From a virus: a stretch of DNA of 23,353 nt. Shown one piece after another: positions 1 to 6,058 of this stretch (position 1 is the stretch's first letter; the number at the start of each line of letters is the position of its first letter). Location: the IMG/VR virus record IMGVR_UViG_3300009285_004661, positions 1 through 23,353 of that record; one strand, 5' to 3'. The notes beneath the pieces were generated by a model. That model searched no databases. It was not told where the DNA came from and saw only the letters and a program-made list of their open reading frames with translations. A program made the translations under genes and the position numbers.

Positions 1-981
1 TACTTTGAGGGGGCTTACCTGGAAAGAGGCGATGTAAACGTGTCCGAAAGCAAGCTCTGCAAGAGGACTGGACACACCAGGCAGACCATTAGGAGTTCGA
101 TTTGTGCGCTTATAGGTCAAAAAGAAATAGTGAAAAAAGCAACCAACGAAGGGGCCAACGGCTCACTAGTGTATCGCATATGTAATTATAATACTTATAA
201 TGTCTTCCTTGGGAAACTGGCCAACGAAGTAACCAGCAACCAACCAGGTAGTAACCAGGTAGTAACCACATCCAAAGAAGAAGAAGGAAGAATAAGGAAG
301 GAAAAAGAAGAAGATCAAAGATGTACACCTGACGCTGACTCCCCCCAAGATGTCATCCCATCAACCCCCCGTCAGCGCCCTCGCGTTGCATCCTCGAAGA
401 CTCCTGCCGATCCTCAGACCAACCCAAAGCCGATCCTGGAAGAAATCGAGCTCGCTGGAACCGTCATCCTGTGGGGGAAGGACGGAAAACTGCTCAAGGG
501 CCTGATGCAGTCCCGAGTCAGGGCTGGGGTTCAGGACGTGCCCGCCGAGGTCCGGGACAGGTGGGGGGTGTTTAAGGCCTCCGCCGACGAGGGTACTGAC
601 AAGTATGGCCATACGGTCGGGGTGTTCCTTAGCCGATACAATGCCCTGCTGGAACAGGCGAAGGGGAACGGGAGGTCCGCGGCCAATGCGGTCCAATACA
701 TCATCACGAATGGATACGATGGCAAGCCAATAAAAGACCCGGCAAAGCGCCTAGGGACGATTGTTCGCAGATGGCGGGATTACTACTCACACCTGCCCCA
801 CATCCTCGACCCGGACAAAGGGGCTCCTGGATGCACATGGGCGTTGCCTGACGAGATTATTCTGGAGACCATAGAGAAGGCTAAAAATGGAACATGGGAT
901 GGGGGGATTGTGGTGGAGACTCCAGAGGAACTGAAAGAGAGGATCAGGGCGAGAGAAAAGGAATTGGAATTCGGCACATAG
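1..981 (+). CDS. Phage replication initiator, winged-helix (5'-truncated)
   Basis: The frame is open from base 1, so the true start lies outside the window; the GTG at 40 is only an internal codon. The first ~60 visible residues read as a winged helix: a helix-turn-helix segment (SKLCKRTGHTRQTIRSSI), a helix, then a wing ending in ICNYNTYNVF. An 'ICNY..Y' ending after an HTH is common in phage replisome-organiser proteins of the lambda O/DnaD-like type. A Glu/Lys-rich linker follows, then a Pro-rich segment and a C-terminal region (about residues 130-313 counted from the GTG) that I do not recognise. The gene lies 25 nt upstream of the primase-helicase, which supports a role in origin recognition or helicase loading. 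The N-terminal coding part is clearly more AT-rich than the rest. It also contains 11-bp iterons, listed separately. The family call is by pattern only. Confidence 0.7.
   Translation, partial: YFEGAYLERGDVNVSESKLCKRTGHTRQTIRSSICALIGQKEIVKKATNEGANGSLVYRICNYNTYNVFLGKLANEVTSNQPGSNQVVTTSKEEEGRIRKEKEEDQRCTPDADSPQDVIPSTPRQRPRVASSKTPADPQTNPKPILEEIELAGTVILWGKDGKLLKGLMQSRVRAGVQDVPAEVRDRWGVFKASADEGTDKYGHTVGVFLSRYNALLEQAKGNGRSAANAVQYIITNGYDGKPIKDPAKRLGTIVRRWRDYYSHLPHILDPDKGAPGCTWALPDEIILETIEKAKNGTWDGGIVVETPEELKERIRAREKELEFGT
229..272 (+). repeat. Four tandem 11-bp iterons (putative origin)
   Basis: Four direct repeats start at 229, 240, 251 and 262, each exactly 11 bp: GTAACCAGCAA, CCAACCAGGTA, GTAACCAGGTA and GTAACCACATC. 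They share the core (G/C)(T/C)AACCA. Because 11 is not a multiple of three, the repeat cannot come from a repeated peptide; each copy is read in a different frame. The spacing of about one helical turn would put initiator protomers on one DNA face. The position inside the initiator gene parallels the lambda origin within O. That this is the origin is inference. Confidence 0.6.
274..314 (+). other. Purine-rich tract next to iterons (candidate unwinding element)
   Basis: A 41-nt run is all A and G on the + strand except one T at 293. It starts immediately after the iterons. It encodes the Lys/Glu-rich linker of the initiator. In lambda a strand-asymmetric, easily melted segment also follows the iterons inside O, so this could be the unwinding element. 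It could equally be just a charged-linker codon run. Confidence 0.4.
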
Positions 982-1006
982 GCAAACAGAGAGAGAATGG
1001 GGAAAA

Positions 1007-2824
1007 ATGAGAGAACTTAATTTTTGCTACGTGGATACGGCCTTCGGTAATGTGTCGTATCGAAACAATGTGATGCGCGTCCAGGACGTGAACAGGGGCA
1101 TCCCGGAAGACCGGAAGAGCTGCTATGCGACCTGGCACAGGTTCCCGAAGGTCTACCAAGAGCATTGCGAGAAAACCGGCTCCGTGAAGGGCTATCGAGG
1201 TCCGTCCTATGCGGATTTCTTGCCGTTTGATTTTGACTCGGATGACTTGGCCGTGTCCCTGGAGAAAGTGCGGGACTTTCTCAGAATGCTGGAGGTGTCT
1301 TACGAGGTTGACGGGCTGTGCGGGGTTCGGGTGTGGTTCAGTGGAAAGAAGGGGTTCCACGTAGGGTTGTCATCGGTTCTGTTTGGGGGATGGGGGCCTG
1401 CCGTGGACCTTGCCGAAAAGCTCCGGATTCTGTCGAAGATCGTGGGCCAGGGATTCGATCTGGACTCGAAGATTTACGACCAGAACCGAATGCTCAGGAT
1501 GCAGAACACCTTGCACGCAGAGAGCGGCCTATGGAAAATACCCCTGTCGCCGATGGAGGTCATTGTAGAACCCATTGAAACCATCCAGGCTTGGGCCTCA
1601 CAGACCCGGCAGGTGGAATGGCCTGACTGGTATGACGTGATGCCCAAGGCCCCCCTTGTGCAGGTATGGGAGTCGATCAAAAAGGGACAGCACAGGAACG
1701 AAAAGAAGGAACAGACAGGGACGATTTTCACGGCTGGAATGAGAGATGGGGACGGTCGGGACAACCAGGCTTTCCTCATCGCCAGATTTCTGCGCGACAA
1801 CGGGTTGAAGCCGCAAGCGGCCGTCAAGGTTCTGGAGTTTTGGGACGGGCAGCAGGAGGAGGCGTTAGGGCTGGAGACTGTGCAGGACAAGGTGCGAAGC
1901 GCCTACAGCACGCTGGAGGGGCCGGAAGAAAAGCGCGTGACGGTGGAGGCCCTGAAGAGGGTATCGGATCTTGCGGCGGAATATATGGCTTACGTCGAAA
2001 CCCTCAGGGCTCGCAAAATATGCCTGGGATATACCGATGTCGATAAGTTGTTGCGCGGGATTGCCCCGGGGGAGGTGTGCACCGTCATAGCCCGTACCGG
2101 CGTGGGGAAGTCGGCATTTCTGCAAAATGTTCTCAAGCACGTCGCAAAAACACAGCCGCACGTTGAAAGCGTTTTTTGCTCGATGGAGCAGCCCCTTGCC
2201 CAGTGCTTCGAACGGTGGGCACAGATGACAGCCCTACTGCCGGGGCGGGAGATAGAGGAGGGATGGCATGATGCGGTATATCGGGAAAGCATCCTGGGAG
2301 TTATGTTCGAAACCTTCGGGGATAGGGTGATGACCTGTGGCATTCCGGGCCTCTCGCTCGAAGAACTCGGGGATGTGGTGGACTGCGCAGAAGAGAAAAC
2401 GGGCCGCAAAGTCAACCTGCTTGGGCTGGATTACCTGGGCCTGATGGAGATGTCGGACCTGGACAGGACGGCCTACGGACAGGTATCAAAAGCTGCTCGG
2501 ATGCTGAAAACGTTCGCCAAGGCGAGGGATATTGCCCTGCTGGTGCTCTGCCAGGTGCACAGGGGAAGTGGAGAGGAAGAAAGCACCCCCTTGACCATCC
2601 ATTCCGCCCGAGAGTCCGGGGCGATTGAGGAGAGCGCGGACTTTCTGCTCGGGCTTTATGTGAAAGAGGAAAAACTGGCGATACAGGTTCTGAAGAACCG
2701 GAAAGGGCAAAAAGGGGAGTTCTTGCTTAACTTCGACCGACAGTCAATGCGGATATCCCAGGATTCAGAGATGGTCGGGGCTAACTGGTCCGGGGGTCCA
2801 AGCCTGGAGGCACTCAGGATTTGA
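1007..2824 (+). CDS. Primase-helicase: AEP-type primase fused to DnaB-like SF4 helicase
   Basis: This 605-aa protein would unwind the replication fork and make primers in one chain. The N-terminal part carries archaeo-eukaryotic primase (AEP) motifs: motif I DFD at D75/D77, motif II FSGKKGFH ending at H118, and a motif III region with D153/D158 followed by R161 and RMQNTLH. About residues 240-305 resemble the helical PriCT linker found after such primases. The C-terminal half is a RecA-fold SF4 helicase: Walker A ARTGVGKS at 362-369, Walker B LLGLDYLG with D475, then LCQVHR, the DnaB-like SARESGAIEESAD, and a KNRKGQKGE stretch near the end. Functionally it parallels T7 gp4 or Twinkle, but those carry a TOPRIM primase domain instead. 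The ATG at 1007 follows a purine-rich GAGAATGGGGAAAA leader. The domain calls are firm; in vivo polymerase activity is unknown. Confidence 0.88.
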   Translation: MRELNFCYVDTAFGNVSYRNNVMRVQDVNRGIPEDRKSCYATWHRFPKVYQEHCEKTGSVKGYRGPSYADFLPFDFDSDDLAVSLEKVRDFLRMLEVSYEVDGLCGVRVWFSGKKGFHVGLSSVLFGGWGPAVDLAEKLRILSKIVGQGFDLDSKIYDQNRMLRMQNTLHAESGLWKIPLSPMEVIVEPIETIQAWASQTRQVEWPDWYDVMPKAPLVQVWESIKKGQHRNEKKEQTGTIFTAGMRDGDGRDNQAFLIARFLRDNGLKPQAAVKVLEFWDGQQEEALGLETVQDKVRSAYSTLEGPEEKRVTVEALKRVSDLAAEYMAYVETLRARKICLGYTDVDKLLRGIAPGEVCTVIARTGVGKSAFLQNVLKHVAKTQPHVESVFCSMEQPLAQCFERWAQMTALLPGREIEEGWHDAVYRESILGVMFETFGDRVMTCGIPGLSLEELGDVVDCAEEKTGRKVNLLGLDYLGLMEMSDLDRTAYGQVSKAARMLKTFAKARDIALLVLCQVHRGSGEEESTPLTIHSARESGAIEESADFLLGLYVKEEKLAIQVLKNRKGQKGEFLLNFDRQSMRISQDSEMVGANWSGGPSLEALRI

Positions 2825-2841
2825 CTCGTAAGGAGAAACCA

Positions 2842-3120
2842 GTGGCAGAGCTACTACAACCTCGGAGCCTGGCCGAGATTATGGCCGAGACTCACGTGAC
2901 AGTGGAAAAGAGCGCAAGAGCATGTGAACATTCCTACCGGCGAGGGTGTCACCAGACCGCGGCGCAATGTTACGAGATGGTGAAGGGGTGCAGAAACATC
3001 CGACATGCCCTGAGTCTGCTGGCGGCCTTTGAAAACACGCTCGGAGAGTTTCGGTATGACCTATCAACGGGAAACACCACGCTGCTGTGGGACGCAGCAA
3101 AACTGGCGAGGCGCAGATGA
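2842..3120 (+). CDS. Hypothetical small protein
   Basis: Encodes 92 aa from GTG 2842, which has AAGGAG at 2830-2835 six nt upstream. An in-frame TTG at 2821 overlapping the helicase stop is possible but has no ribosome site. The protein contains four Cys (including CEHSYRRGC and CYEMVKGC) within a predicted helical region, and a basic C-terminus. The paired Cys/His residues could bind a metal, but no known zinc fold is recognisable. Its place directly behind the primase-helicase suggests a DNA-metabolism accessory role; the function is unknown. Confidence 0.6.
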   Translation: MAELLQPRSLAEIMAETHVTVEKSARACEHSYRRGCHQTAAQCYEMVKGCRNIRHALSLLAAFENTLGEFRYDLSTGNTTLLWDAAKLARRR

Positions 3121-3461
3121 GAAAGCAGTGCCGCGTCTGCGGCGCCTTCCTCCCGGTCCGGAACCCGGACGGATCCCGGCGCCGGGGCCGGCAGTTCTAC
3201 TGCCGGCTCCACTCCAAGAACCACCCGGCCCCGGTCCCGGTCTTCGGCCCGGAGGAGGTCCGGCGCAACCAGGAGCGGCTCCTGGCCCGGTATCGGCCTC
3301 CGGACGCGGTCCAGCCCCTGGCCCGGTATCGGCCTCCGGACGCGGTCCAGCCCCCCCACCGGCTTTTGTCGATGGTGGTGGGGGAGAACGGGAACGGGCC
3401 GTTTGTCCGGGCCTGCAACGAGTTCCTGGATCGGGTCGGAAAAGCGAACGGACTCTGGTAG
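3117..3461 (+). CDS. Zinc-ribbon-like small protein with tandem 12-aa repeat
   Basis: Encodes 114 aa, starting at ATG 3117, which overlaps the previous stop (ATGA). The N-terminus has CX2C at C5/C8 and CX2H at C29/H32, a plausible single zinc ribbon or knuckle. The stretch between them is very Arg-rich (GSRRRGRQF), so nucleic-acid binding is plausible. Residues 56-79 are two identical copies of LARYRPPDAVQP, encoded by a perfect 36-bp tandem duplication. The C-terminal 35 residues look like an ordinary folded segment. An upstream in-frame ATG at 3087 would add ten residues but lacks a good ribosome site. The function is unknown. Confidence 0.6.
   Translation: MRKQCRVCGAFLPVRNPDGSRRRGRQFYCRLHSKNHPAPVPVFGPEEVRRNQERLLARYRPPDAVQPLARYRPPDAVQPPHRLLSMVVGENGNGPFVRACNEFLDRVGKANGLW
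3282..3353 (+). repeat. Perfect 2 x 36-bp tandem repeat
   Basis: The copies at 3282-3317 and 3318-3353 are identical base for base and stay in frame, duplicating twelve residues of the zinc-ribbon-like protein. The absence of any divergence points to a recent slippage or recombination event, or to an assembly artefact. Confidence 0.95.
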
Positions 3462-3556
3462 GGCGTATCCAGGGTGGCCTTGGTAAAGAAAGTCGAAATT
3501 TGGGCCTGAACCCCCATTCCTACGGGCCTCGTAGAGAAAACCGGAGGTTATCACAG

Positions 3557-3952
3557 ATGCCAGGAAAGAGCTTCTCGTTCACGATCCCCGGTTCGCCGGT
3601 CCCCAAGGCCCGGGCTCGGGTCGTGGCCCGGCCCGGCAAGAAAACCGTGGCTTACACGCCCAAGAGGACGGCGGACTACGAGAAGAAGGTTAAGGCGCTA
3701 GCCCTGGTGGCCCGGCAGAAGGCCGGGTGCCGGAAGTTCACCGGGGCCGTGTCCGTCACGGTCGCGGTTTACCGTGAGCAATTGGTGATCGAAGTGCATG
3801 ACATGGGGTGTTCGTGCTTGTCGAAACGTGGCGATGCAGACAATTGTCTGAAAAGCGCACTTGACTCGCTCCAGGGTGTCGCATTCGACAACGACCGCCA
3901 GGTCGAACACGCCTCGATCTGGTTTGAGAGGGAGGGCGCTGAAGATGCCTGA
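3557..3952 (+). CDS. rusA: RusA-family Holliday junction resolvase
   Basis: Encodes 131 aa. RusA enzymes are homodimeric, Mg-dependent nucleases that cut four-way DNA junctions; in phages they resolve replication or recombination branches before packaging. The diagnostic block is present: GDADNCLKSALDSLQG with D93 and D95, followed by FDNDRQV with D111 and D113. This matches the D-x-DN-x2-K...D-x-L-x-G...DD-x-Q pattern that holds the RusA catalytic aspartates. The N-terminus (FTIPGSPVPKARARV) is also typical. The length is close to the family norm (~120 aa). ATG 3557 was chosen because GGAGG lies at 3543-3547 and the family N-terminus begins here; the open frame runs further upstream but only as an out-of-frame shadow of the preceding gene. 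Confidence 0.92.
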   Translation: MPGKSFSFTIPGSPVPKARARVVARPGKKTVAYTPKRTADYEKKVKALALVARQKAGCRKFTGAVSVTVAVYREQLVIEVHDMGCSCLSKRGDADNCLKSALDSLQGVAFDNDRQVEHASIWFEREGAEDA

Positions 3953-4184
3953 CAGCCTTTACGCTTGGCTCCACGTTCCCGGCTATGTCGCGGCCCTGTC
4001 GATCCCGATCGTGCTGCTCGGGGGCGGGCTGCTGCTGATCCTGATCTACGCAGTGGGCAGGGGCGTGCGGTCGTATCACCGGGACGGAGTGGACTGGTCG
4101 CCGGAGGAGGAAGGGGGAAAGCCGGCCGATTCCGTCCCCGTGTACGGCACACACTTCGGGCCGAGAAGGGGGGCTGGCGAATGA
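3945..4184 (+). CDS. Small single-TM membrane protein
   Basis: Encodes 79 aa starting at ATG 3945, inside the end of rusA (8-nt overlap), with AGGGAGG just upstream. One strong hydrophobic helix spans about residues 13-38 (VAALSIPIVLLGGGLLLILI). A basic, then acidic, then Pro/Gly-rich tail follows and is likely cytoplasmic if the short N-terminus is outside. Together with the next gene it forms a pair of tiny membrane proteins. A lysis-accessory, spanin-like or superinfection-exclusion role is possible, but nothing in the sequence decides between them. Confidence 0.6.
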   Translation: MPDSLYAWLHVPGYVAALSIPIVLLGGGLLLILIYAVGRGVRSYHRDGVDWSPEEEGGKPADSVPVYGTHFGPRRGAGE

Positions 4185-4303
4185 TCTCCTGGTGGTGGCT
4201 GATCGTGGCCTGGGCCGCAGGCATCGGAACAATGGTCGCCGTGGCGTGGCTGTTGAGTCTGGCCGTAGAAAACACGCCCAAACAGCGGTTTAAGTTACAT
4301 TGA
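4181..4303 (+). CDS. 40-aa single-TM peptide
   Basis: The ORF encodes 40 aa and its ATG overlaps the stop of the preceding membrane gene (ATGA), with AAGGGGGG upstream. The sequence opens with three consecutive Trp and has one TM helix at about residues 5-28. A short polar basic tail (NTPKQRFKLH) follows. Tight coupling to the upstream TM gene and the downstream lipoprotein gene suggests a membrane cluster. I recognise no family. Confidence 0.5.
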   Translation: MISWWWLIVAWAAGIGTMVAVAWLLSLAVENTPKQRFKLH

Positions 4304-4314
4304 GGAGTTGCCCA

Positions 4315-4770
4315 ATGATCCCATTCCTGTTCATTCTTCTTGCCTGGGCGCCGATCTTGTTCCTGGCCGGGTGCGATCGCCAGTTCACGGAGCGGGAAGC
4401 CCGGGCGATGCACCCGCAGAAGGACGAGGCGCGGTTCCGGTCGGAGATTCAACACACCAGGGATGTGCCAAGTTGCAGTGTTTCAATTTGGTATCCCGTT
4501 TGGTATCCCATGAAGACAGACAGCATAGTTCTTGCGGACCCGGTTTTCCTGCGGGAGTCTAAGTACCCCACGGGAATGGCGACCGCGTATCCCATTCCTG
4601 GGGATAGCATGAGGATGCGCATTGTCCCGGATAGTGCTTTCGTTCCGAGCCCGAAAGACTTCGACGTTGTCCTTGTTCCGGCCTGGTGGGTCCGCCGGGT
4701 GGACGGGGCGCTGCGGCAGATGGGCGTTGGCATGGACGAGCCGCCGACGAACCCAAAGGAGAAGCCATGA
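4315..4770 (+). CDS. Predicted phage lipoprotein
   Basis: Encodes 151 aa from ATG 4315, with GAGGAG at 4302-4307. The first 19 residues form a hydrophobic leader ending in the classic lipobox LAGC with C20 as the acylated Cys. The leader lacks the usual Lys/Arg n-region, which slightly weakens the call. The mature part has a Trp/Tyr-Pro-rich middle segment (SIWYPVWYP) and a Pro-rich acidic/basic end. It would sit in the envelope, facing the periplasm or surface. Phage lipoproteins usually serve as superinfection-exclusion factors or outer-membrane spanins; at 151 aa and without a partner i-spanin, exclusion or surface modification seems at least as likely. The exact role is unknown. Confidence 0.65.
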   Translation: MIPFLFILLAWAPILFLAGCDRQFTEREARAMHPQKDEARFRSEIQHTRDVPSCSVSIWYPVWYPMKTDSIVLADPVFLRESKYPTGMATAYPIPGDSMRMRIVPDSAFVPSPKDFDVVLVPAWWVRRVDGALRQMGVGMDEPPTNPKEKP

Positions 4771-5000
4771 ACAATGACGACCTGGCCATGCGGGCCGATG
4801 ACGTTAAGGCCGCAACGGTCGTGAAGGAGGACCTTGAACGCCTGGGGGCGAAGGTGATTTTTTTGGCAGATGTGGACGAGTACCGAGTTCACTACACGAT
4901 CCGGGCGTTTTGGGAACAGCCGGATATGGGGGAAATGAGGGACGTTTATTGGGACGTCCACGTCCAGCCGAACACCGAGAAGGAGCCCCCCAAGTCGTGA
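4767..5000 (+). CDS. Hypothetical small acidic protein
   Basis: Encodes 77 aa. ATG 4767 overlaps the lipoprotein stop (ATGA) and follows AAAGGAG at 4755-4761. The alternating pattern (KVIFLADVDEYRVHYTIRAFW, then YWDVHVQP) suggests a small alpha/beta fold with two or three strands. Composition is acidic with aromatic residues. There is no signal peptide or TM helix, so it is likely cytoplasmic. I recognise no family. Confidence 0.55.
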   Translation: MNNDDLAMRADDVKAATVVKEDLERLGAKVIFLADVDEYRVHYTIRAFWEQPDMGEMRDVYWDVHVQPNTEKEPPKS

Positions 5001-5050
5001 CCCCTGGCGAACCCGAAGATGAGGACGAGGAAGATAGAGTTGTCTTTTGA
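4997..5050 (+). CDS. Possible 17-aa coupled micro-ORF
   Basis: GTG 4997 overlaps the previous stop (GTGA), the frame runs 17 very acidic residues (MTPGEPEDEDEEDRVVF), and its stop at 5048 overlaps an in-frame TTG of the next gene. AAGGAG lies at 4980-4985, a rather long 11 nt away. It may simply keep ribosomes moving to the next gene. It is not convincing as a protein. Confidence 0.25.
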   Translation: MTPGEPEDEDEEDRVVF

Positions 5051-5070
5051 AGGCCCAGAAAGGCTTTAGA

Positions 5071-5322
5071 ATGGGATCTCCACAGGACACCAATGAGAAG
5101 AAGGTCCTGAAGGTCGCCCGGCTGCACCGGCCCTGGTTCACGTCCCGCGACTGCGGCCACATCGGATCCGGCCGGAAGGTCCGGTCGCTGCTGAGGAACA
5201 TGATTCGAAACGGCCTCCTGTCTCCGATGACGGCCTATCACCGGGTCGGCGGGACGGTCCTGACGGCTTACCGGGAGGCCAGGGACCGGAGGCCGGTGGA
5301 GATCAATGTGGAGGGGAGGTGA
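5071..5322 (+). CDS. Small winged-helix-like DNA-binding protein
   Basis: Encodes 83 aa from ATG 5071 with GAAAGG at 5058-5063; the open frame extends to a TTG at 5047 that overlaps the micro-ORF stop but has no ribosome site. The pattern KVLKVARLHRPWFTSRDC, then SGRKVRSLLRNMIRNGLLS, then a hairpin ending in TAYR fits helix-helix-recognition helix-wing. This is seen in small MarR/DprA-C-like or phage regulatory wHTH proteins. Its net charge is positive. It could regulate phage transcription. The fold call is by eye. Confidence 0.5.
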   Translation: MGSPQDTNEKKVLKVARLHRPWFTSRDCGHIGSGRKVRSLLRNMIRNGLLSPMTAYHRVGGTVLTAYREARDRRPVEINVEGR

Positions 5323-5329
5323 TTCAGCC

Positions 5330-5446
5330 ATGGCGAAGGCCAGCAAGACAAAGAGGTCGAGTAAGGCCGGGGGCAAGAAGAAGGCCGGCGACGGGCACAT
5401 GATGCCGGGGATGCCGCCGAAGAAGATGCCGATGAAAGGATACTGA
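5330..5446 (+). CDS. 38-aa Lys/Met/Pro-rich basic peptide
   Basis: A 39-codon ORF starts at ATG 5330 with GGAGG at 5315-5319. The N-terminal half is Lys/Ser/Ala-rich (MAKASKTKRSSKAGGKKK) and the C-terminal half is Met/Pro-rich, ending MPMKGY. It is strongly basic with no TM helix. It resembles in style the tiny basic peptides of many phage genomes. The possible roles are nucleic-acid or capsid binding, but this is unproven. Confidence 0.5.
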   Translation: MAKASKTKRSSKAGGKKKAGDGHMMPGMPPKKMPMKGY

Positions 5447-5716
5447 TCGGCCCAAGGAACTCGATAGCGGCCCGCGAAACAGCCGGCATGGTGCAAAGCA
5501 CAGCATACTGACCGCAGTAAGCGGACGGAGACTGAGGGTACGGGGCGAAACCCCCTGCCGGCACCGGAATCGGATAAGATATCGCGGGAGCGGCCCAGCG
5601 GGTTTCGGTCACAACAAAGGCGACCGCGGCATTGGGGAGTGCCGGCGGAGGACGAAGGCCGTGTCCGGTGGGGGAGCCGGGCCGGTCGCCCTTAACAGGG
5701 GCAAGGGCGCAATCGG
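5447..5716 (+). other. 270-nt structured region without a convincing gene
   Basis: No ORF of useful length with a ribosome site is seen on the + strand; the large minus-strand frame covering it looks like a GC-driven shadow. The region contains a cloverleaf-like fold (5482-5562), a bulged 8-bp hairpin (5624-5648, loop 5632-5639) and a perfect 7-bp hairpin CGCCCTT/AAGGGCG (5687-5693 with 5703-5709). It lies inside a co-directional operon where neighbouring genes otherwise touch or overlap. It may encode an RNA or be a decayed gene. Confidence 0.5.
5482..5562 (+). ncRNA. Candidate tRNA-like cloverleaf RNA
   Basis: A perfect 7-bp closing stem (GCCGGCA 5482-5488 with TGCCGGC 5556-5562) is followed by a 2-nt linker. 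Then come a 4-bp hairpin (GTGC 5491-5494, GCAC 5498-5501), a central hairpin 5503-5522 (GC and TACTG pairs, one A-A mismatch, loop ACCG), a 19-nt spacer and a GGGG/CCCC hairpin with loop CGAAA (5542-5554). The 3' flank reads ACCG. The order and sizes mimic tRNA, but the D loop is 3 nt, the anticodon loop is not 7 nt and there is no TTC in the T loop. It is therefore not a canonical tRNA. It may be a tRNA-like RNA, a decayed tRNA or chance pairing in GC-rich DNA. Confidence 0.35.
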
Positions 5717-5848
5717 ATGTGGTTCTTGATCGGGTGTCTTGAGGTCTTCGCTGGTGCCTGGATGGAACTGATATTCCTGGCCTTTCCGGACGACAGGGCC
5801 TGGTTGCTGAAGATAGGAGCGAGAAGCCCATGGCCGTTCAACTTGTAG
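5717..5848 (+). CDS. Possible 43-aa hydrophobic peptide
   Basis: The frame from ATG 5717 gives 43 aa with a hydrophobic first half (residues ~1-24, many Trp/Leu/Phe) and a more polar end. Its end overlaps the start of the next gene by 19 nt. There is no good Shine-Dalgarno; AAGGG at 5703-5707 is weak and also lies in a hairpin. It could be a small membrane peptide or a spurious frame. Confidence 0.25.
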   Translation: MWFLIGCLEVFAGAWMELIFLAFPDDRAWLLKIGARSPWPFNL

Positions 5849-6045
5849 ACATAGCCAGGGAAATCGTCTATGGTCGGGAACTCGAAACGCCGCTTGTGCC
5901 GTGCGAGAGGCCACTTGGCTATGTTGGGGAAAGCAGGGCCTTTGTGATGGTTCCGTCGGGGCCGTCCACAATGGAACTTGAGATGGAAGTTCTCCGCGTA
6001 GTCAAAATACTTCAGTCAAAAAGGATTGGTGAGCCGACCCCATAA
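5830..6045 (+). CDS. Hypothetical small protein
   Basis: Encodes 71 aa from ATG 5830, with AGGAG at 5815-5819. It appears soluble, with no TM segment. The C-terminal ~20 residues (MELEMEVLRVVKILQSKR) should form an amphipathic helix. The start region shares a 16-bp identity with the start of the next gene. I recognise no family. Confidence 0.5.
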   Translation: MAVQLVDIAREIVYGRELETPLVPCERPLGYVGESRAFVMVPSGPSTMELEMEVLRVVKILQSKRIGEPTP

Positions 6046-6058
6046 GGGAGAGAAGCCC

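Noticed and set aside
3282-3353. CRISPR-like repeat
   Set aside because: The two copies are directly adjacent with no spacer, and they are in-frame coding sequence.
3029-3556. N-terminal extension of the RusA frame
   Set aside because: Overlaps two other genes and reads as Pro/Gly/Arg low-complexity sequence; the RusA domain begins at ATG 3557 with its own ribosome site.
5482-5562. Functional tRNA gene
   Set aside because: The topology is similar but the D loop, anticodon loop and T loop do not fit; kept only as a tRNA-like candidate.
5268-5831. 187-aa minus-strand frame
   Set aside because: Opposes several real + strand genes with ribosome sites, shows Arg/Pro/Ser-rich composition typical of GC-driven shadows, and has no start signal.
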